Shown here piece after piece: positions 1 through 11,517 of a stretch of DNA of 64,000 nucleotides. The DNA lies in the NCBI GenBank assembly GCA_032717465.1, contig CM064671.1, positions 58,230,864-58,294,863 on the forward strand, given 5' to 3'. Under the pieces are notes generated by a model. The model was not told the DNA's origin. It worked only from the letters and a program-made list of their open reading frames with translations, and ran no database searches. The stretch's first letter is position 1. Every line of letters begins with the position of its first letter. Source of the DNA: Coenobita brevimanus (taxonomy: Eukaryota; Arthropoda; Malacostraca; Decapoda; Coenobitidae). The translations under genes were made by a program, and so were the position numbers.

Positions 1-404
1 AGCCCAGAATAGGTAACTTAGGGTAGTAATTTCCCACTAACTGGATCACTGGTTGTCACGTGGAAATTACTTGGGCTGAGAATCTATGTTTCCCTCTACC
101 TTCACCCGCCCTTACACTCTTTTCAGGCAAGGGTGTCTTATATCTATGCCTGCTCCTTGGTGCCTTTTTTGTGATGTGGGAATTATATACCCCAGGTTAC
201 CATCCACAGTACAAATGTTACATACAGTGCCAGAAAGTGATCATTGCCTTTACATGTTGTGTGAACATTATGTGAACACTTTTAAGACATTTTAGTACTC
301 CATGACAGTGTATGGTCACCTGGATCTGCTGAAAGTGATCCCAGAATCCTCTGGACCCCGTTAGAGTGAACCATTTATTTTTTAATTTGTCACGGTTTTG
401 TTCA

Positions 405-457
<53 letters not shown>

Positions 458-2078
458 CATGAATTTGATATGAACTTTATATGACATGTGGGTAATCGAC
501 GAAAGTGTGTGGTCATGTGGCCATGTGTCAGATAGGAAAATACGCTTTTTCTTACAACAGCAATGTCTACATAATAATTTCTTAATTTTTGTATATGTTT
601 CACAAAAAAGAATGTCATACTTAGCAAATGATCTGATATGCAGATTTAGGTTAAAAAGAAAGCACAATGGTTGTAAGTTCTGCCTGTATTTTTGGAGCTC
701 GTTAAATGCATAACTTTATTTTGTGTTGTTAATTTACAGCATTAAGGTTGGTTAGATTGTGTATCCTGGGTTAGAGAACTGTAATTACTCATCTTGCAGA
801 TCTCATACCCTTCGTTAAACTTAAGTAAAATAATACTGTTACAAACAGCGCAGGCCTTTTTATGAACGACACTCAATTTTGTATTCTGCTGAAGGAATCA
901 AAAACAAACCCAAAGGAACCCTTAAATATCCTCACCCACCCGTGCAGTATTGTGAAGGGGAAAAAAAGGGGGGTGGGGAAGCAGCAACGAACCCAGGGAT
1001 CCATCCTTTATAATATCAAGTCTGGTTGAAGAGCTAATACTGTGCCTAATATCATGTATCCACGTAAAAACTGTCATTGTATCTCACTGGGGGCAGTTCC
1101 TCCTTGGGGGGGGGGGGCATTGGGGATCCTAACTTGTCGAAAATGTGGGCAAGGTGAACATCAACCTGTATGCAAATTTTCGTACTACTAGGAGAGGAAC
1201 CAAGCATAAAGACTGGCAAGAACATCCAATAGCTGCCCTTCCCCAAGAACAGTGGCTTATGGGGGTCTCACCCCACATTAAACATGGCCCCAGTATATTA
1301 TCTACCATTGTGCAAAACTTAGGTTCTGTAATTAAAATGAGGACACTCCCTGCGTGCCTCCACCTTTAGGGCCGGCCTATCCATGGTGGTGGTGCTCTTG
1401 GGGGCATGATGCTTTCCTAATATCTGCTCAGAATATTTTTTTTTTTTTTCAATATGGAAATTTCGTTTTCCTAAGTTAAAAACTATGAACGTATATAATG
1501 GCTTTGCTGGATCTCCGCGGGGACTCCTTCCAGTGTTAAGGGCATCCCTTAGTGGTTCCACCCTCCCTATAATGTAGCTAGGTTGGACATCTGTTGTAAT
1601 GGAAATTTATTTTTCTTCAGTTAGATCTTTTGCTCTGTACAGTGACCTTGACTGATATCATTACCTCTCCCCCCCTCCCTGCGCAGGGTGGCACTCGTGC
1701 ATCCTACTATGTTTATATCCTAGTGCCAGTGAAGCTTGACCATTATGTAATACATATTTGTCAGTAAAAAATAATGTCTATTAATGGTGGGATGTCATGT
1801 TGCTGCTGCTCCTAGCCAGAAAATTGTCTAAGCAGGAGATTACCCTTGTGCATTATTTTTTCTAATACTCCTTTCAGAAAGTACTGACCTCTTTTTCAAT
1901 AAAGTACAGTAATTCAGGTTGTGAGAAAGGAAAGGAGGTAGGGAGTGACACAGGGACAAGCACGACATTCTTTATAGAGAAATCGTTGCAGAATAAATGT
2001 TAGGTTAATTTAAGCAAGAAATTGTACTAAAATGATTTGGTAATAAGTAAAATAGTTTGCAAGTAAAGTAAAATAATG
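1..2078. other. intergenic stretch without a recognisable gene
   Basis: I see no coding region with family motifs here. The open frames are short and low in complexity; the 218-667 minus-strand frame, for instance, is mostly the His-Thr translation of a (TG)n tract. G- and C-rich homopolymer patches occur near 958-975, 1106-1119 and 1668-1680. It could be host intergenic sequence or old unrecognisable repeats. Confidence 0.5.
407..455. repeat. (TG)n microsatellite
   Basis: An uninterrupted run of TG dinucleotides of about 48 bp. Confidence 0.95.
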
Positions 2079-2104
2079 ATATATATATATATATATATAT
2101 ATAT
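2079..2104. repeat. (AT)n microsatellite, left of solo LTR
   Basis: A pure AT run that abuts the left end of the candidate solo LTR. It continues as (AT)n on the other side of that LTR at 2899-2973, so one microsatellite was probably split by the insertion. Confidence 0.9.
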
Positions 2105-2894
2105 TGTTACATAGCATATGATTTCATCATCCTTTGTGTAATTTTAACGCACAGTTGCTGCATGTTTGATCACGAGCGTGTTCTGCCTCAGTCCCCCCCT
2201 TCTACCGTTATAGTAGAGTAAGTCGTTCTCTCTGTTATTCAGAGCGGGATTTTCAGCTCTTTGTCCCCATGGCTTCATTTGCGCGTCCTTCTTACAAGTT
2301 GTATCAAGCTCTCCTGGCCCCTATATAATGAGCTCAGTCTCTGCATCATTGCCACTTAGATCTGCTCCTCGTTTTGTTCACATCTCTGTCCTCCCCTGTA
2401 GTTATTATTATTGTGAGTGCTCAAGAAATCTCCAAACATCTAGCAGCTGTGTGTAATTTGAGTATAACTGTTATTGCATTTTTTCCTTGTACTGTATAGC
2501 ATAAGGTGTTGATTTGTAGGCCTAGTGAGGTTTTTTTGTAATTTATGTAGGATTCATTTTGTTAGTCAGTTTTAATATTATTTTGTATCTGTAATAATTT
2601 ATCTTGCATTAACTAAGCATTACCCAGTGTATTTTCATTTTATCAGGGCTGACTTAGGTAAATTTACTCTTGCTAATTTCATGTTAATAGAGGCTATTGC
2701 AGTTAACCATATATTCAACCTGTTTTTGCCATTACCTTATCCTTATGAGTCCTGAATGTTTTGTTGTTAGTTTGAGCATTAAACTTTAACTTGTAATTTT
2801 ACCTAACTCTTTTGTTTTGAACCTGGAACTTTACGGGACAGTAATGACTCTTAGTATTCTCACTTAAAGTGTACGTTATCTTTCTCTGTTCCGT

Positions 2895-2898
<4 letters not shown>
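2105..2898 (+). mobile_element. candidate solo LTR (794 bp)
   Basis: The block starts TGTTAC and ends GTAACA, the short inverted TG...CA termini of retroviral-type LTRs. It is flanked on both sides by ATAT, which fits a 4-bp target duplication, though the AT repeat makes this test weak. A TATA-like CTATATAA lies near 2320 and an ATTAAA polyadenylation-like signal near 2780, so plus orientation is likelier. There is no adjacent internal region, so this would be a solo LTR left by LTR-LTR recombination. It shows no evident similarity to the other LTRs in the window beyond the terminal bases. Confidence 0.55.

Positions 2899-2973
<75 letters not shown>
2899..2973. repeat. (AT)n microsatellite, right of solo LTR
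   Basis: About 75 bp of pure AT dinucleotide, directly abutting the CA end of the solo LTR. Confidence 0.9.
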
Positions 2974-2978
<5 letters not shown>

Positions 2979-3445
2979 GACACTGGAAAACAGTAAATAT
3001 TAATACAGGTAGAAAGAATGTTACTGAGAAATACCTACAGTTCTTGATGTGAATAATAGTGACTGTTTTCTTATTAAATGTTTTTTTTTTGTTTCGTTTA
3101 GTACGAGAAAACTAGTTGCTAAAACACAAAATGTAAAAATATCCCATGGACTCTAGTACTTCTACTGATATTTCACATTATAGATATCTTGTAAATAGAT
3201 TTAATGCATAGAGTTGCCAAGGGTCTCTCGAGGATAACGCAGTCGGGTTAAGAAATTTTGCGTGTTGAATTCAGAATTGACGAATACACCTATTATGGAA
3301 CTTATCAAAATAGCAATTAGATTAGATATCTTTTCTGGCAAACTGAAAGAACAAGAATAAATAACCCAATACAGTATAGATCTTTGTCTCTTCACAGTTT
3401 AGCCAAATGTATGAAATATTGTATAGGACACATAACGACTAATTA
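2974..3445. other. AT-rich intergenic stretch, nothing recognised
   Basis: AT-rich DNA with a short minus-strand open frame (3201-3395). That frame shows no motif, no convincing splice context and no repeat homology elsewhere in the window, so I do not call it a gene. Confidence 0.5.
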
Positions 3446-3578
3446 CAGAAAATAACCAATCAGTGTTGTTCATAAAGCTTTATATCATGGAATTTATCGC
3501 TTAATAATTTTCAGAAAATAAACCAATCAGTGTTGTTCATAAAGCTTTATATCATGGAATTTATCGCTTAATAATTTT
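3446..3578. repeat. tandem duplication of a 66-bp unit
   Basis: Two adjacent copies, 3446-3511 and 3512-3578, begin CAGAAAATAA and end TTAATAATTTT. They differ by a single inserted A, so the duplication is recent. Confidence 0.95.
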
Positions 3579-3920
3579 AAGCCATACTCATTAACACCTT
3601 TGGGTCATTGGGTTGCATATCCTGCTACATAAACAGGTATCAGAACCCCCCTCTTAAACCTGTTTGGCTGTATAATAGACAGAATAGCTTATTATGTTAT
3701 GCATGATGCACTATGTATGGACATTACATATACTGCAATGTTCCTCCAGGGTTATTCATAGAAACTACATTATTTCTTGAATCTAGTTTTAGCGATAAAG
3801 ATCATTCATGAAATATTATGTAATATATAAAGAGGGTTGATACAGTAGTGTTCTACCTTCAAGAAACAATGAAAAAATTACACATTTTAACATATTAAAT
3901 AATAATAATATTATTATTAC
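3579..3920. other. AT-rich flank of Gypsy-1, nothing recognised
   Basis: No gene seen. It ends in ATT/TTA repeats (3901-3920), the apparent target site of the Gypsy-1 insertion; very similar ATT-rich sequence resumes at 39597. Confidence 0.5.
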
Positions 3921-4619
3921 TGTTACGTCCCTGTCCCACACTGTCACTGGCTCCATCAGCAGTAGATCAGTGTAGGAAGGACGTTGCCCAGTGAGTTGTT
4001 CTTCCTTTGGTCAGCCTTTCGGTGTACAGCACACAAGATCAGCTGAGGTGAAAAGAAAAAGACTTAAGTTCACTGTCTTTATTTATCAAATAATTACACT
4101 TAATGCTTTCAAAATTCACTATTGTCACAAGCACCGAAGATACACAATCTTCACCAACTGCACTGATTCTTAATGCTTGCCAACAACACTTCACTGTTTT
4201 CGCAAGTACCAAAATTTCACTGACACTGCACTGCACTCAAACTGAACTGAAAACTGACTGAAACAGCTCTAGTCTCTTCCCCATCCTTAAATAAGCTTCC
4301 TATATTCTCGAGTGTTCTACATTCTAGGAGAAGCAACAGTTGCCAACTCGGAGATATTTAAAACATACCAGACTTTTCGTACACTGCATAACACTCTAGA
4401 TTATTTAGCACACAAACTTAAAATTAAATTACATTATTTAATAAACAGTCACATAAGTAAAACTTCATAAAGAAATAGAACATAAAAACTAATGAACAAC
4501 TTACAAAATAACTATTCTCACAAACAGCAGGTTAACTGGCAACTCTGACTTGCACCGGAACTATGACAAACACGAGGAATTCTCCAGAACAATCTAGCTA
4601 GCAATGCAAGTTCTCAACA
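3921..4619 (-). repeat. Gypsy-1 3' LTR (699 bp)
   Basis: Read on the plus strand it runs TGTTACGTCC...CTCAACA. It aligns with 10542-11230 and, in opposite orientation, with the solo LTR at 60113-60904. A TATATAAG-like promoter element lies on the minus strand near 4291 (shared with the other copies) and an AATAAA-type signal near 4080. The boundary at 4619 is fixed by the polypurine tract that directly abuts it. Confidence 0.85.
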
Positions 4620-4632
4620 TTCTCCCCTGCCT
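4620..4632 (-). other. Gypsy-1 polypurine tract
   Basis: On the minus strand the bases AGGCAGGGGAGAA lie immediately before the TG of the 3' LTR. This is the purine-rich primer for plus-strand DNA synthesis. Confidence 0.75.
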
Positions 4633-4742
4633 AATCCTTTGTAGTCCCAACAAAACTACACAATGTTTACAGACATAAGCCTTAATCCTAATGAAACATC
4701 TAGCTATACACAAAATAATCCTTCCACTTATCAGGTCTTTTC

Positions 4743-6072
4743 CTATGCCGCTTCCAACGATGCCCATGCTCTTCCACAATCTACTCCTCTTGGAATTTCT
4801 TGCTCCTCTTCCTGATGCACTTCTTCTCTTGGGAAACTGTCTCCATCCTGTTGAACTTCAGCTCCCTGGTCCTCCCCAACATCCTCGGTTGCGGGTGAGC
4901 ACGATTCCACGGAGACGTCCCAGCTGTACTGTCCTGGACCATGGTACTGGCGCAGACGATTCACGTGTACCACCTTTGGGTGAGACTTCCTGCCTCCCCA
5001 AATCCGATACATTACATCTGATAGGCTGTCCAACACAGTGTAAGGCCCGTCCCATGGGCTTTGCCGCTTCAGTGACTGACCCTTCTTTCGCTGAGGATCA
5101 TATAACCAAATCTGGTCACCATCCCCGAAGCTCACCTCACTTGCCTTGGAATCATACTTGCAGTTCATCACCTCTCCTGAAAGCTTAAGGGCTTCTCGCA
5201 CTGGATGATATACCTCAGCCAGCCTTTCCTGAAGATGCTTTGCATTGCTGGAGGTGTCTGTAGGCAGCTCTTCACCAGGTGGTCTTCCCATGAACAAGTC
5301 AACGGGTCTGTGTAACTCATGGCCCAACATCAGTTTTGCAGGGTGTAGCCAGTAGACTCATGGGATATAGACAGATATGCCATCAGCAACGCAGGTAGCT
5401 TCTGATCCCAATCCATTTGTCCCTCTGCACAGTACTTGGCCAGTTCTTGTCCCAGGGTCCAGGAAAATTTCTCCAACATCTCATCTGACTGTGGGCTTAG
5501 TGGGGTCGTCCTAGTTTTCTTGATCCCCAATAACTTGCAGCACTCACATAATACAGCAGATTCGAAGCTTCTACCCTGGTCTGAATGTAACTGTTGTGGC
5601 ATCCCAAATCGACAAACTGGCCAACCAACACCCAAGCAACAGCTGCAGTCTCCTGATCAGGGATGGCAAAGGCTTCTGGCCACTATGTGAAGTAGTCCAT
5701 ATTGACACATGTATACCGATTTCCTCTTTCAGTGAGTGGCAGAGGTCCAGCAATGTCCATTGCAACTCATTCCATCAGTGCACCCACTTGCTACAGATGA
5801 AGAGGGGTGTAAAAACATTTCTTGAATCCTTTCTTGGCACAACACACATCACAGGCCCGACACCACTCTTCAACATCCTGCCACATGCCAGTCCAGTAGA
5901 ACCTCTGTCGCAGCCAGCTTAGATTTTTCTTCACTCGCAGGTGCCCACTACTGATCTGGTTATGGGGCCCATCAAAGATCTCAGACGTCATCTTCTTTGG
6001 AACCACCAGTTGCCAATACTTGCTGAGGCCATTGGGTGTCTCCCACTGACTCTCTCGTAGTCCGTTGTTCAA
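4743..6072 (-). pseudogene. pol: Gypsy-1 integrase region (broken)
   Basis: Integrase would insert the element's cDNA into the genome. Reading the minus strand, the HHCC zinc-binding part is near 6000-5830: an H...GHL-type pair, then CRACDVCCAKKG. The catalytic core follows at about 5770-5380 with the SDQG-like HSDQGRSFES and a PQSDEMLEKF segment where active enzymes usually have a Pro-x-x-(N/D)G-x-x-E pattern. A C-terminal segment with WLYDPQRKKG and the chromatin-facing GPY/F-like motif PWDGPYTVLD lies at about 5100-5000. The domain is spread over at least three frames with internal stops and is not functional. Confidence 0.75.
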
Positions 6073-6382
6073 ACGAAGAAGGTCCCACTGACTCCAGTAG
6101 CTCTTGGTTGCAGGGCTTGCCCTGGAAACCTCTCCTCAAGATAGTCACACTGTATTCTGCTACAGCCACTCTAGCACTGGTTGTAAATCTGCATCCTCCA
6201 TCTTCATCCTCTTCATGTCTTCTTCAACTGACGTTGGCCCTGTCACTGCAGTACGGCTGCATTTCTTACTATGATCCATTTTCTACACTGCCGGCAATCT
6301 GGTTCACAAGGCCAATGACTCAGGCTCTCAACGTTGCTATGTACCCACCAAGGACGGTGCTGCATCTCATAATTGTGCTGGT

Positions 6383-7360
6383 CTAGCTTCCCGAGCCTTC
6401 TGGATTCCTCAACGTCTTCAGCCATTTGAGTGCCATATGGTCTGTCCTGATGAAGTAGGACCCATACAAGTAGGGGTGGAAGAAATCAAGGCTCTTCGTC
6501 ATTGCCATTAGCTCCTTACGGTTTACACAGTAGTTCTGCTCTGGTGGGCTGTGCTTCTTGCTGTAATATGCCACCATGCACTCCTTGTCTTCCTTCTTTA
6601 GTGACAGGACTCCATCAATACCATGGTCATTAGCGTCACAGTCCAAGATTAATGGCTGACTCTGATTAGGGTACGGCAATATTGGAGAGCTTGCCAACGC
6701 ATGCTTCAGTTCGTTGAAGGCTTTCTGAGTACCCGCTGTCCATACAAACCTCTTTCTCTTCCCCATCAGGTTGTGCAGAGGTGCAACTATCGTTGCAAAG
6801 TCCTTGACAAAATGCTGATAGTAGATGTACAAGCCCAGGAATCTCTGTAGCTCTTTCACACAAGTTTGAACTGGCCAGTTTTCCACAGCTGCCACCTTCT
6901 CTGAGTCAGTGCAGACACCACCCTTACCTACAAAGTGTCGCAGGTACTTCACCTCTTTCTGGAACAGGTAGCATTTCCTGGGGTTCAGCTTGGGTGGTCT
7001 GCTTGGATCCTGTTGAACACCTCCAACAGCCTCTCCAATTCCTGGTCGAACGTCCGTCCAAATGCAATTACATAAGCCAGATAGATGAGAGCTGTCTGCT
7101 AGTGCAGACCTTCAAGTACACGATCCATGAGTTGCTCAAAAGTAGCTGGGGCATTGCATATGCCCAATGGCATCACATTAAGCTGCCATAAACCCATATG
7201 AAAAGGCTGTTTTCTCCTTGTCCTTCTCTGCAACCCTGACCTGGTGGTATCCTGCTTTCATGTCTAGTGTGGAGAACCACTTGGCCCCTGACAGAGCATC
7301 CATCGTGTCATCAATCCTTGGCAAGGGATATGCATCCATCACTGTCATTTCATTCAGCGC
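6383..7360 (-). pseudogene. pol: Gypsy-1 reverse transcriptase C-half and RNase H (broken)
   Basis: The 6383-6952 frame reads through the RT connection (LQRFLGLYIYYQHFVKDFA) into Ty3-type RNase H. Catalytic-type residues are visible: LILDCDANDHGIDGVL, NRKELMAM and FIRTDHMALKWL. Motifs between 6960 and 7360, the RT palm, are recognisable only in pieces across frames. It is the replication enzyme of Gypsy-1, now a pseudogene. Confidence 0.75.
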
Positions 7361-8477
7361 TCAATAATGTATACAGCACCTTACTGAGCCATCCTTTTTC
7401 CTTACCAGAACCACTGCTGATGCCCAAGGACTGCTGGACTTTTCTACTACTCCTTGATTTTGGAGATTCTTCATCACCTTCTCCATTTCTTGCGGTTGGG
7501 TTGGTGCCATCCTCCGTGCTGGCTTTCTTTTAATTGGGCAGTGATCCCCAGTGTCTATACAATGCTCCACCAGATCAGTGCACCCCAGGTCTAGGTCTCC
7601 AGTAGAAAAGACATCAGCAAACTTCGTCAGCAGTTGCCTCAACTTCAGCACTTGTGGGCCATCCAGGCATTGGCAGCTCCTTGGAAATAGGTCTTGTAAA
7701 TGGTCTGGCAGGTACCTGTCTTCCATGACTATGCTGCTTTTACAGGCCTTCCTTTGATGCCACTCAGGGTCCACCGCCTGGCACAGTCCCACAATTTCCC
7801 CCTCATTGAAGTTTTGTGGCTTACGGGAGAAATTGGTCACCACAACTGGCACTTCATCTGCACCTGTTTCCATGAAAGTTCTCCCCACCATCACTCCGGC
7901 CTTCGCATTGCACCATACATCAGACTCCACTACCCCGATACAGCTGTCAAAAGAGCCACTCACCTCGCACTGGAACAGTAATTTTGATTTTGGGGGTATA
8001 ATTGCAGTGCGGAACACCTTCACCTCACCACCAGAATTGGTACGTCTCACAGCCGTGACAGGAACCGACTTTCCTCGGACCTTCAGCTTCATGGAGCAGA
8101 AGTCCAGCTGTCATCCCATGGACATCAGATAATCTAGACCAAGATGGCAAGGATTCTCCATGCTGGCAACATAGACTGGAAGCAAGACTTCTTGCCCTGC
8201 CACTTCAATCCGGATACCCAAGAGTCCCCTCAGTTCTATGCGGTGCCCTTGTGATGCCTCACAATTGTTTTGATGACTCAGGCAGATACCAATGATGTAA
8301 CACATCAGGCCTCACAAAAGTGCGCTGTGAGGCTGAATCAATCACCAGGGAACACTTCTTTCCATCTATTCTTCCATCTGTTCGCACACTGACAATTGCA
8401 ATTCTCTTGCATTTTCTCAGGGATGGGGCTACTTGGGAAAAGCTGGCTGGTGGTTGCCTCTTAATACCGGCCTCCAC
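7361..8477 (-). pseudogene. pol: Gypsy-1 protease and reverse transcriptase N-half (broken)
   Basis: The protease is seen at about 8400-8120: a flap-side frame has LVIDSASQRTFV, with DSA where retropepsins have D-(T/S)-G/A, and further on a HLGLDYL motif typical of Ty3/Gypsy proteases. The 7361-8092 frame then carries the RT N-terminal segment, including EVEHCIDTGD-like and PTQPQEMEKVMKNL motifs and VLVRKKDGSVRCCIHY. Frames are interrupted between these parts. Confidence 0.7.
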
Positions 8478-10044
8478 CAGTTTTCTGCTTATTTCTGGTC
8501 TTCTGCAGCCTTCTTCTTACCCTCATTTTTCTTCTTTGGACATTCAGAAGTGAAATGTGCCACCTAATTGCATGTCCAACATTTTTTTGGAACAAATGAA
8601 GCTTTCCTTGGACTGGTCTTTTCTTGCTCCTTTTTTCATTTGTAACAATCCTCCTTCTTGTGTTCCGGCTTCCCACAGAACAAGCAACCTCCTCCACTCT
8701 TCTCCTGTTCCCTCTTCCACTTATAGCAGTCCTTTTTTCGATGTCCTTGCTTGTCACAGTACCAGCAATGTCCTTCAAATTTTTCTGCTTCGTGTATCTG
8801 TCCGTTTCTTGCCTTGAATCCTACAGCATGACCTGCCTGAGAAGTGGACGTACTGGACCTGACGTAGGACTCAAATTCTAGAGCACGGCTAGTGCTTCTT
8901 ACATGCTTCTGGGTTGTGCTTTCTAAACTTGTCCTTTCAACTCAGCACTATCAAGAGCATTGATGAGCTGGTCCCTCAGAAAAATAGCCAATATAAGTTA
9001 GGTGTTGCTCCAGGGTATGCCTTGCGTGCCATACTCTCCAGGTCATAAGTAAGCTGCTGTAGGGATTAGTTTCGAGCCCGTACACGGCTCCGGAATCTTG
9101 CTCTGAAAACCTCAGTCTTGTACATGGTCCCATATCTGTGCTTCAGCACTTCTACTGGGGACTGATAACTGTTCCTATCCTCCACTGACATTTGGCCAAG
9201 AATCTCCATTGCAGCACCCTTGAGGCTAGTAACAAGCTGCACTGCCCTCTGCCTATCGTCTTAAGCATTCTGATCTGCAAGCAACTCAAACTGCACATGA
9301 TAAGCTTCCCAAAATCCTTTGCCATCAAATACATGAGGTTTCCTTTTAACTGGATCCCCATTATAGCCATGCACATCACTGGTTTTGAGCCTAAAAACTG
9401 GGGATCATGATTAAGTCCAGGACTTAGAACTTCTGGGTTCTGATTATCCAACTCTGTAATGCTACCTTTAGATGCTTGAGATCCATCAAGATCCACCATA
9501 CACTGTCCATTCGTTTCATATGCTCCCTGTACACTTGCCTGAGGCTCAGCAGTGCAGTATTTCTCTACAGTCTCAATTTTCTCACTAATTATCTTCACAT
9601 GGTTGACTACATGCTTCAACTGGCTATCTGCATACTGTCTGCACTCTATCACAATTGCATCACTAATTGTCTTCAATTGGTGACGGAATTGCTGTTTGCA
9701 CTCCATTACATTTTTCCTTACCTCATACTTCTGCTGCTGTAGCTCAGTGTATGCTCCCTCCTTCAACTGTTCCTGTTCTTCCTTCATTTCCCCCATGAGA
9801 GCATCTAGCTCTCCTTGCATTCTCAGTTGTATTTCCCTCTGTTGCCCCAGTAATGCCTCTTGAAGCTGTTAATATCATTGTTTCTGTTCTTCACTTTGTG
9901 TCTATAATTGTTCTTTGATTTCTTTACTTTCTGCCTGTAACTGCCATTTAACCTGTGGATTGCGAGCCACAGCTCAGGCTCGGTAGCATCGCGTTGCGAG
10001 CCACAGCTCAGGCTGTGCTGGCCATGCATCACCATAAACAACTC

Positions 10045-10345
10045 GACCCCTACACAAACTTATGCAAAGGCGGAGAGAGAGAGAAATTTTTTCTTTACAC
10101 CAGATGATGCCCTGGATGTTTATCTTCAAGTTTATAATAAACAAAAACAAGACAAAATTTTTATTTTTGTTTTCACTACTCCTGTACGTAAACTTATGCA
10201 TGACCCTACACAAAGACAGAGAGAGAGAGAGAGATTTTATTCTTTTCACCAGATGATGCCATGGATATTTATCTTCAAGTTTATAATATACAAAAACTAA
10301 AAAAAAATACTTTTTTTCCCTCGTTTTTTGCGCACCATGGGGTGG
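10045..10345. repeat. approx. 150-bp tandem duplication with GA-rich tracts
   Basis: The motif CACCAGATGATGCC and its neighbours occur at about 10098 and 10248, 150 bp apart. Each copy contains a (GA)n run and an A/T-rich stretch. The duplication lies in the gag/leader part of Gypsy-1. Confidence 0.8.
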
Positions 10346-10522
10346 GATAAAAAAAAAAAGGTAATTGCACAATCCATGGACTAAGTTCTTTCTTTCCTTC
10401 ATTCTGTGCCTGTAATATCCTCATGATTGCAGCCAATGACACCTCGTCCTCCTGCCCAGCTCAAGATCTTGTCTGCACACCTTCTTGCACCATATCGAAA
10501 ACTTTACTCACTGCAGCACTTA

Positions 10523-10540
10523 ATCCCATTCCTGACATCA
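10523..10540 (-). other. Gypsy-1 primer binding site (tRNA-Leu-like, decayed)
   Basis: One base after the 5' LTR, the minus strand reads TGATGTCAGGAATGGGAT. It matches the tRNA-Leu-type primer site TGGTGTCAGAAGTGGGAT, known from many invertebrate Gypsy elements, at 15 of 18 bases. All three differences are transitions. Confidence 0.65.
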
Positions 10541-10541
10541 T

Positions 10542-11230
10542 TGTTACATCCCTGTCCCACACTACCACAGGCTTCAGCACTAGCACATCAGTATGGGAAG
10601 GACATTGCCCAGTGAGTTGTTTTTCCTTTGGGCAGCCTTTCGGTGTACAGCACACAAGATCAGCTGAAACGAAAATAAACACTGGCTTCTTAAGTTCAGT
10701 GTCTTTATTTTCCAAATTACAACACTTAATGCTCTCCAACTTCACTTCACTGTTTTCACAAGCACCAAAGATACAAAAAGATACACACACTTCACCAACT
10801 GCACTGACACTTAATGCTTGCCAACAACACTTCACTGTTTTCACAAGTACCAAAACTTCAGTGACACTCCACTGACACTGCACTACACTCAAACTGAACT
10901 GAAAACTGACTGAAACTGCTCTAGTTTCTTTCTCATCCTTATATAAGCTTCCTATATTCTAGAGTGTTCTACATTCTAGGAAAGCAACAGTTGCCAACTT
11001 GGAGATATCCAAAACATGCCAGTTTTCTTACACTGCATAACACTGTAATTTTTTACCTTGTAAACTTAAATTAAATTACATAATGTAATAAAGTCACATA
11101 AATAAAACATCATAGAAGAAAAGAACATAAAAATTAATTTACAACTTATAAAATAACTATGCTCACAAACAGCAGGCTAACTGGCAACTCTGATTGGTAC
11201 CGAAACTTCAACAAACATCAGGAATTCTCC
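10542..11230 (-). repeat. Gypsy-1 5' LTR, main part
   Basis: It aligns with the 3' LTR at 3921 from TGTTACATCC onward but stops abruptly after GGAATTCTCC at 11221-11230. The remaining LTR end is found 28 kb away at 39563-39596. The break point is the LINE insertion. Confidence 0.85.
11221..11230. repeat. target-site duplication of LINE-I, left copy
   Basis: GGAATTCTCC at 11221-11230 recurs exactly at 39553-39562. The two copies bracket LINE-I, and in an unbroken Gypsy-1 LTR (4576-4584) the equivalent sequence occurs once. Confidence 0.85.
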
Positions 11231-11517
11231 CCCCCCCCCTCCGTAGGCAGCCAGCTTATCGTGGTGGTGGGGCTTGCGTGCCCCTGTGATCCCACAAGCC
11301 TGCCCGCGAATGTAATGACATCTGGCAGGGTCTCCCATGCGGGCAGGGTTATGAATGAGGGGTTTGACTAAGCTCTGGCCAAAACGTAGGTTACCCGTAT
11401 GGGTCATCGGTGCTGCCCTCTAGAGGGGTTGCCTTGGTGCTGTCCTGAGTTGATCAGTTGGGTGCCTGGGCCAGGGGGTGTTGGGGGGGTGGTCTCTGAA
11501 CTAGTGGGAGTGAACTT

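Larger units (their letters stand above)
8461..10540 (-). pseudogene. gag: Gypsy-1 gag region with three CCHC zinc knuckles (broken)
   Basis: Gag would package the element RNA. The 3' part of the region holds two clear nucleocapsid knuckles, CWYCDKQGHRKKDC and CLFCGKPEHKKEDC, at about 8775-8650 (minus strand). A third at about 8580-8540 has the same CX2CX4HX4C spacing but an internal stop. Upstream, the 9152-9820 frame is a Glu/Lys/Gln-rich, probable coiled-coil segment. The 5' end is altered by local duplications: a 20-bp repeat at 9961-9980 and 9994-10013, and an approximately 150-bp repeat at about 10045-10195 and 10196-10345. No intact gag frame remains. Confidence 0.7.

Noticed and set aside
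218..667. 149-residue minus-strand open frame
   Set aside because: It is built around a (TG)n tract giving alternating His-Thr, with no family motif.
3201..3395. Minus-strand frame as a possible downstream exon of the receptor-like gene
   Set aside because: No splice site in the required phase and no receptor-like motif; it looks like random AT-rich sequence.
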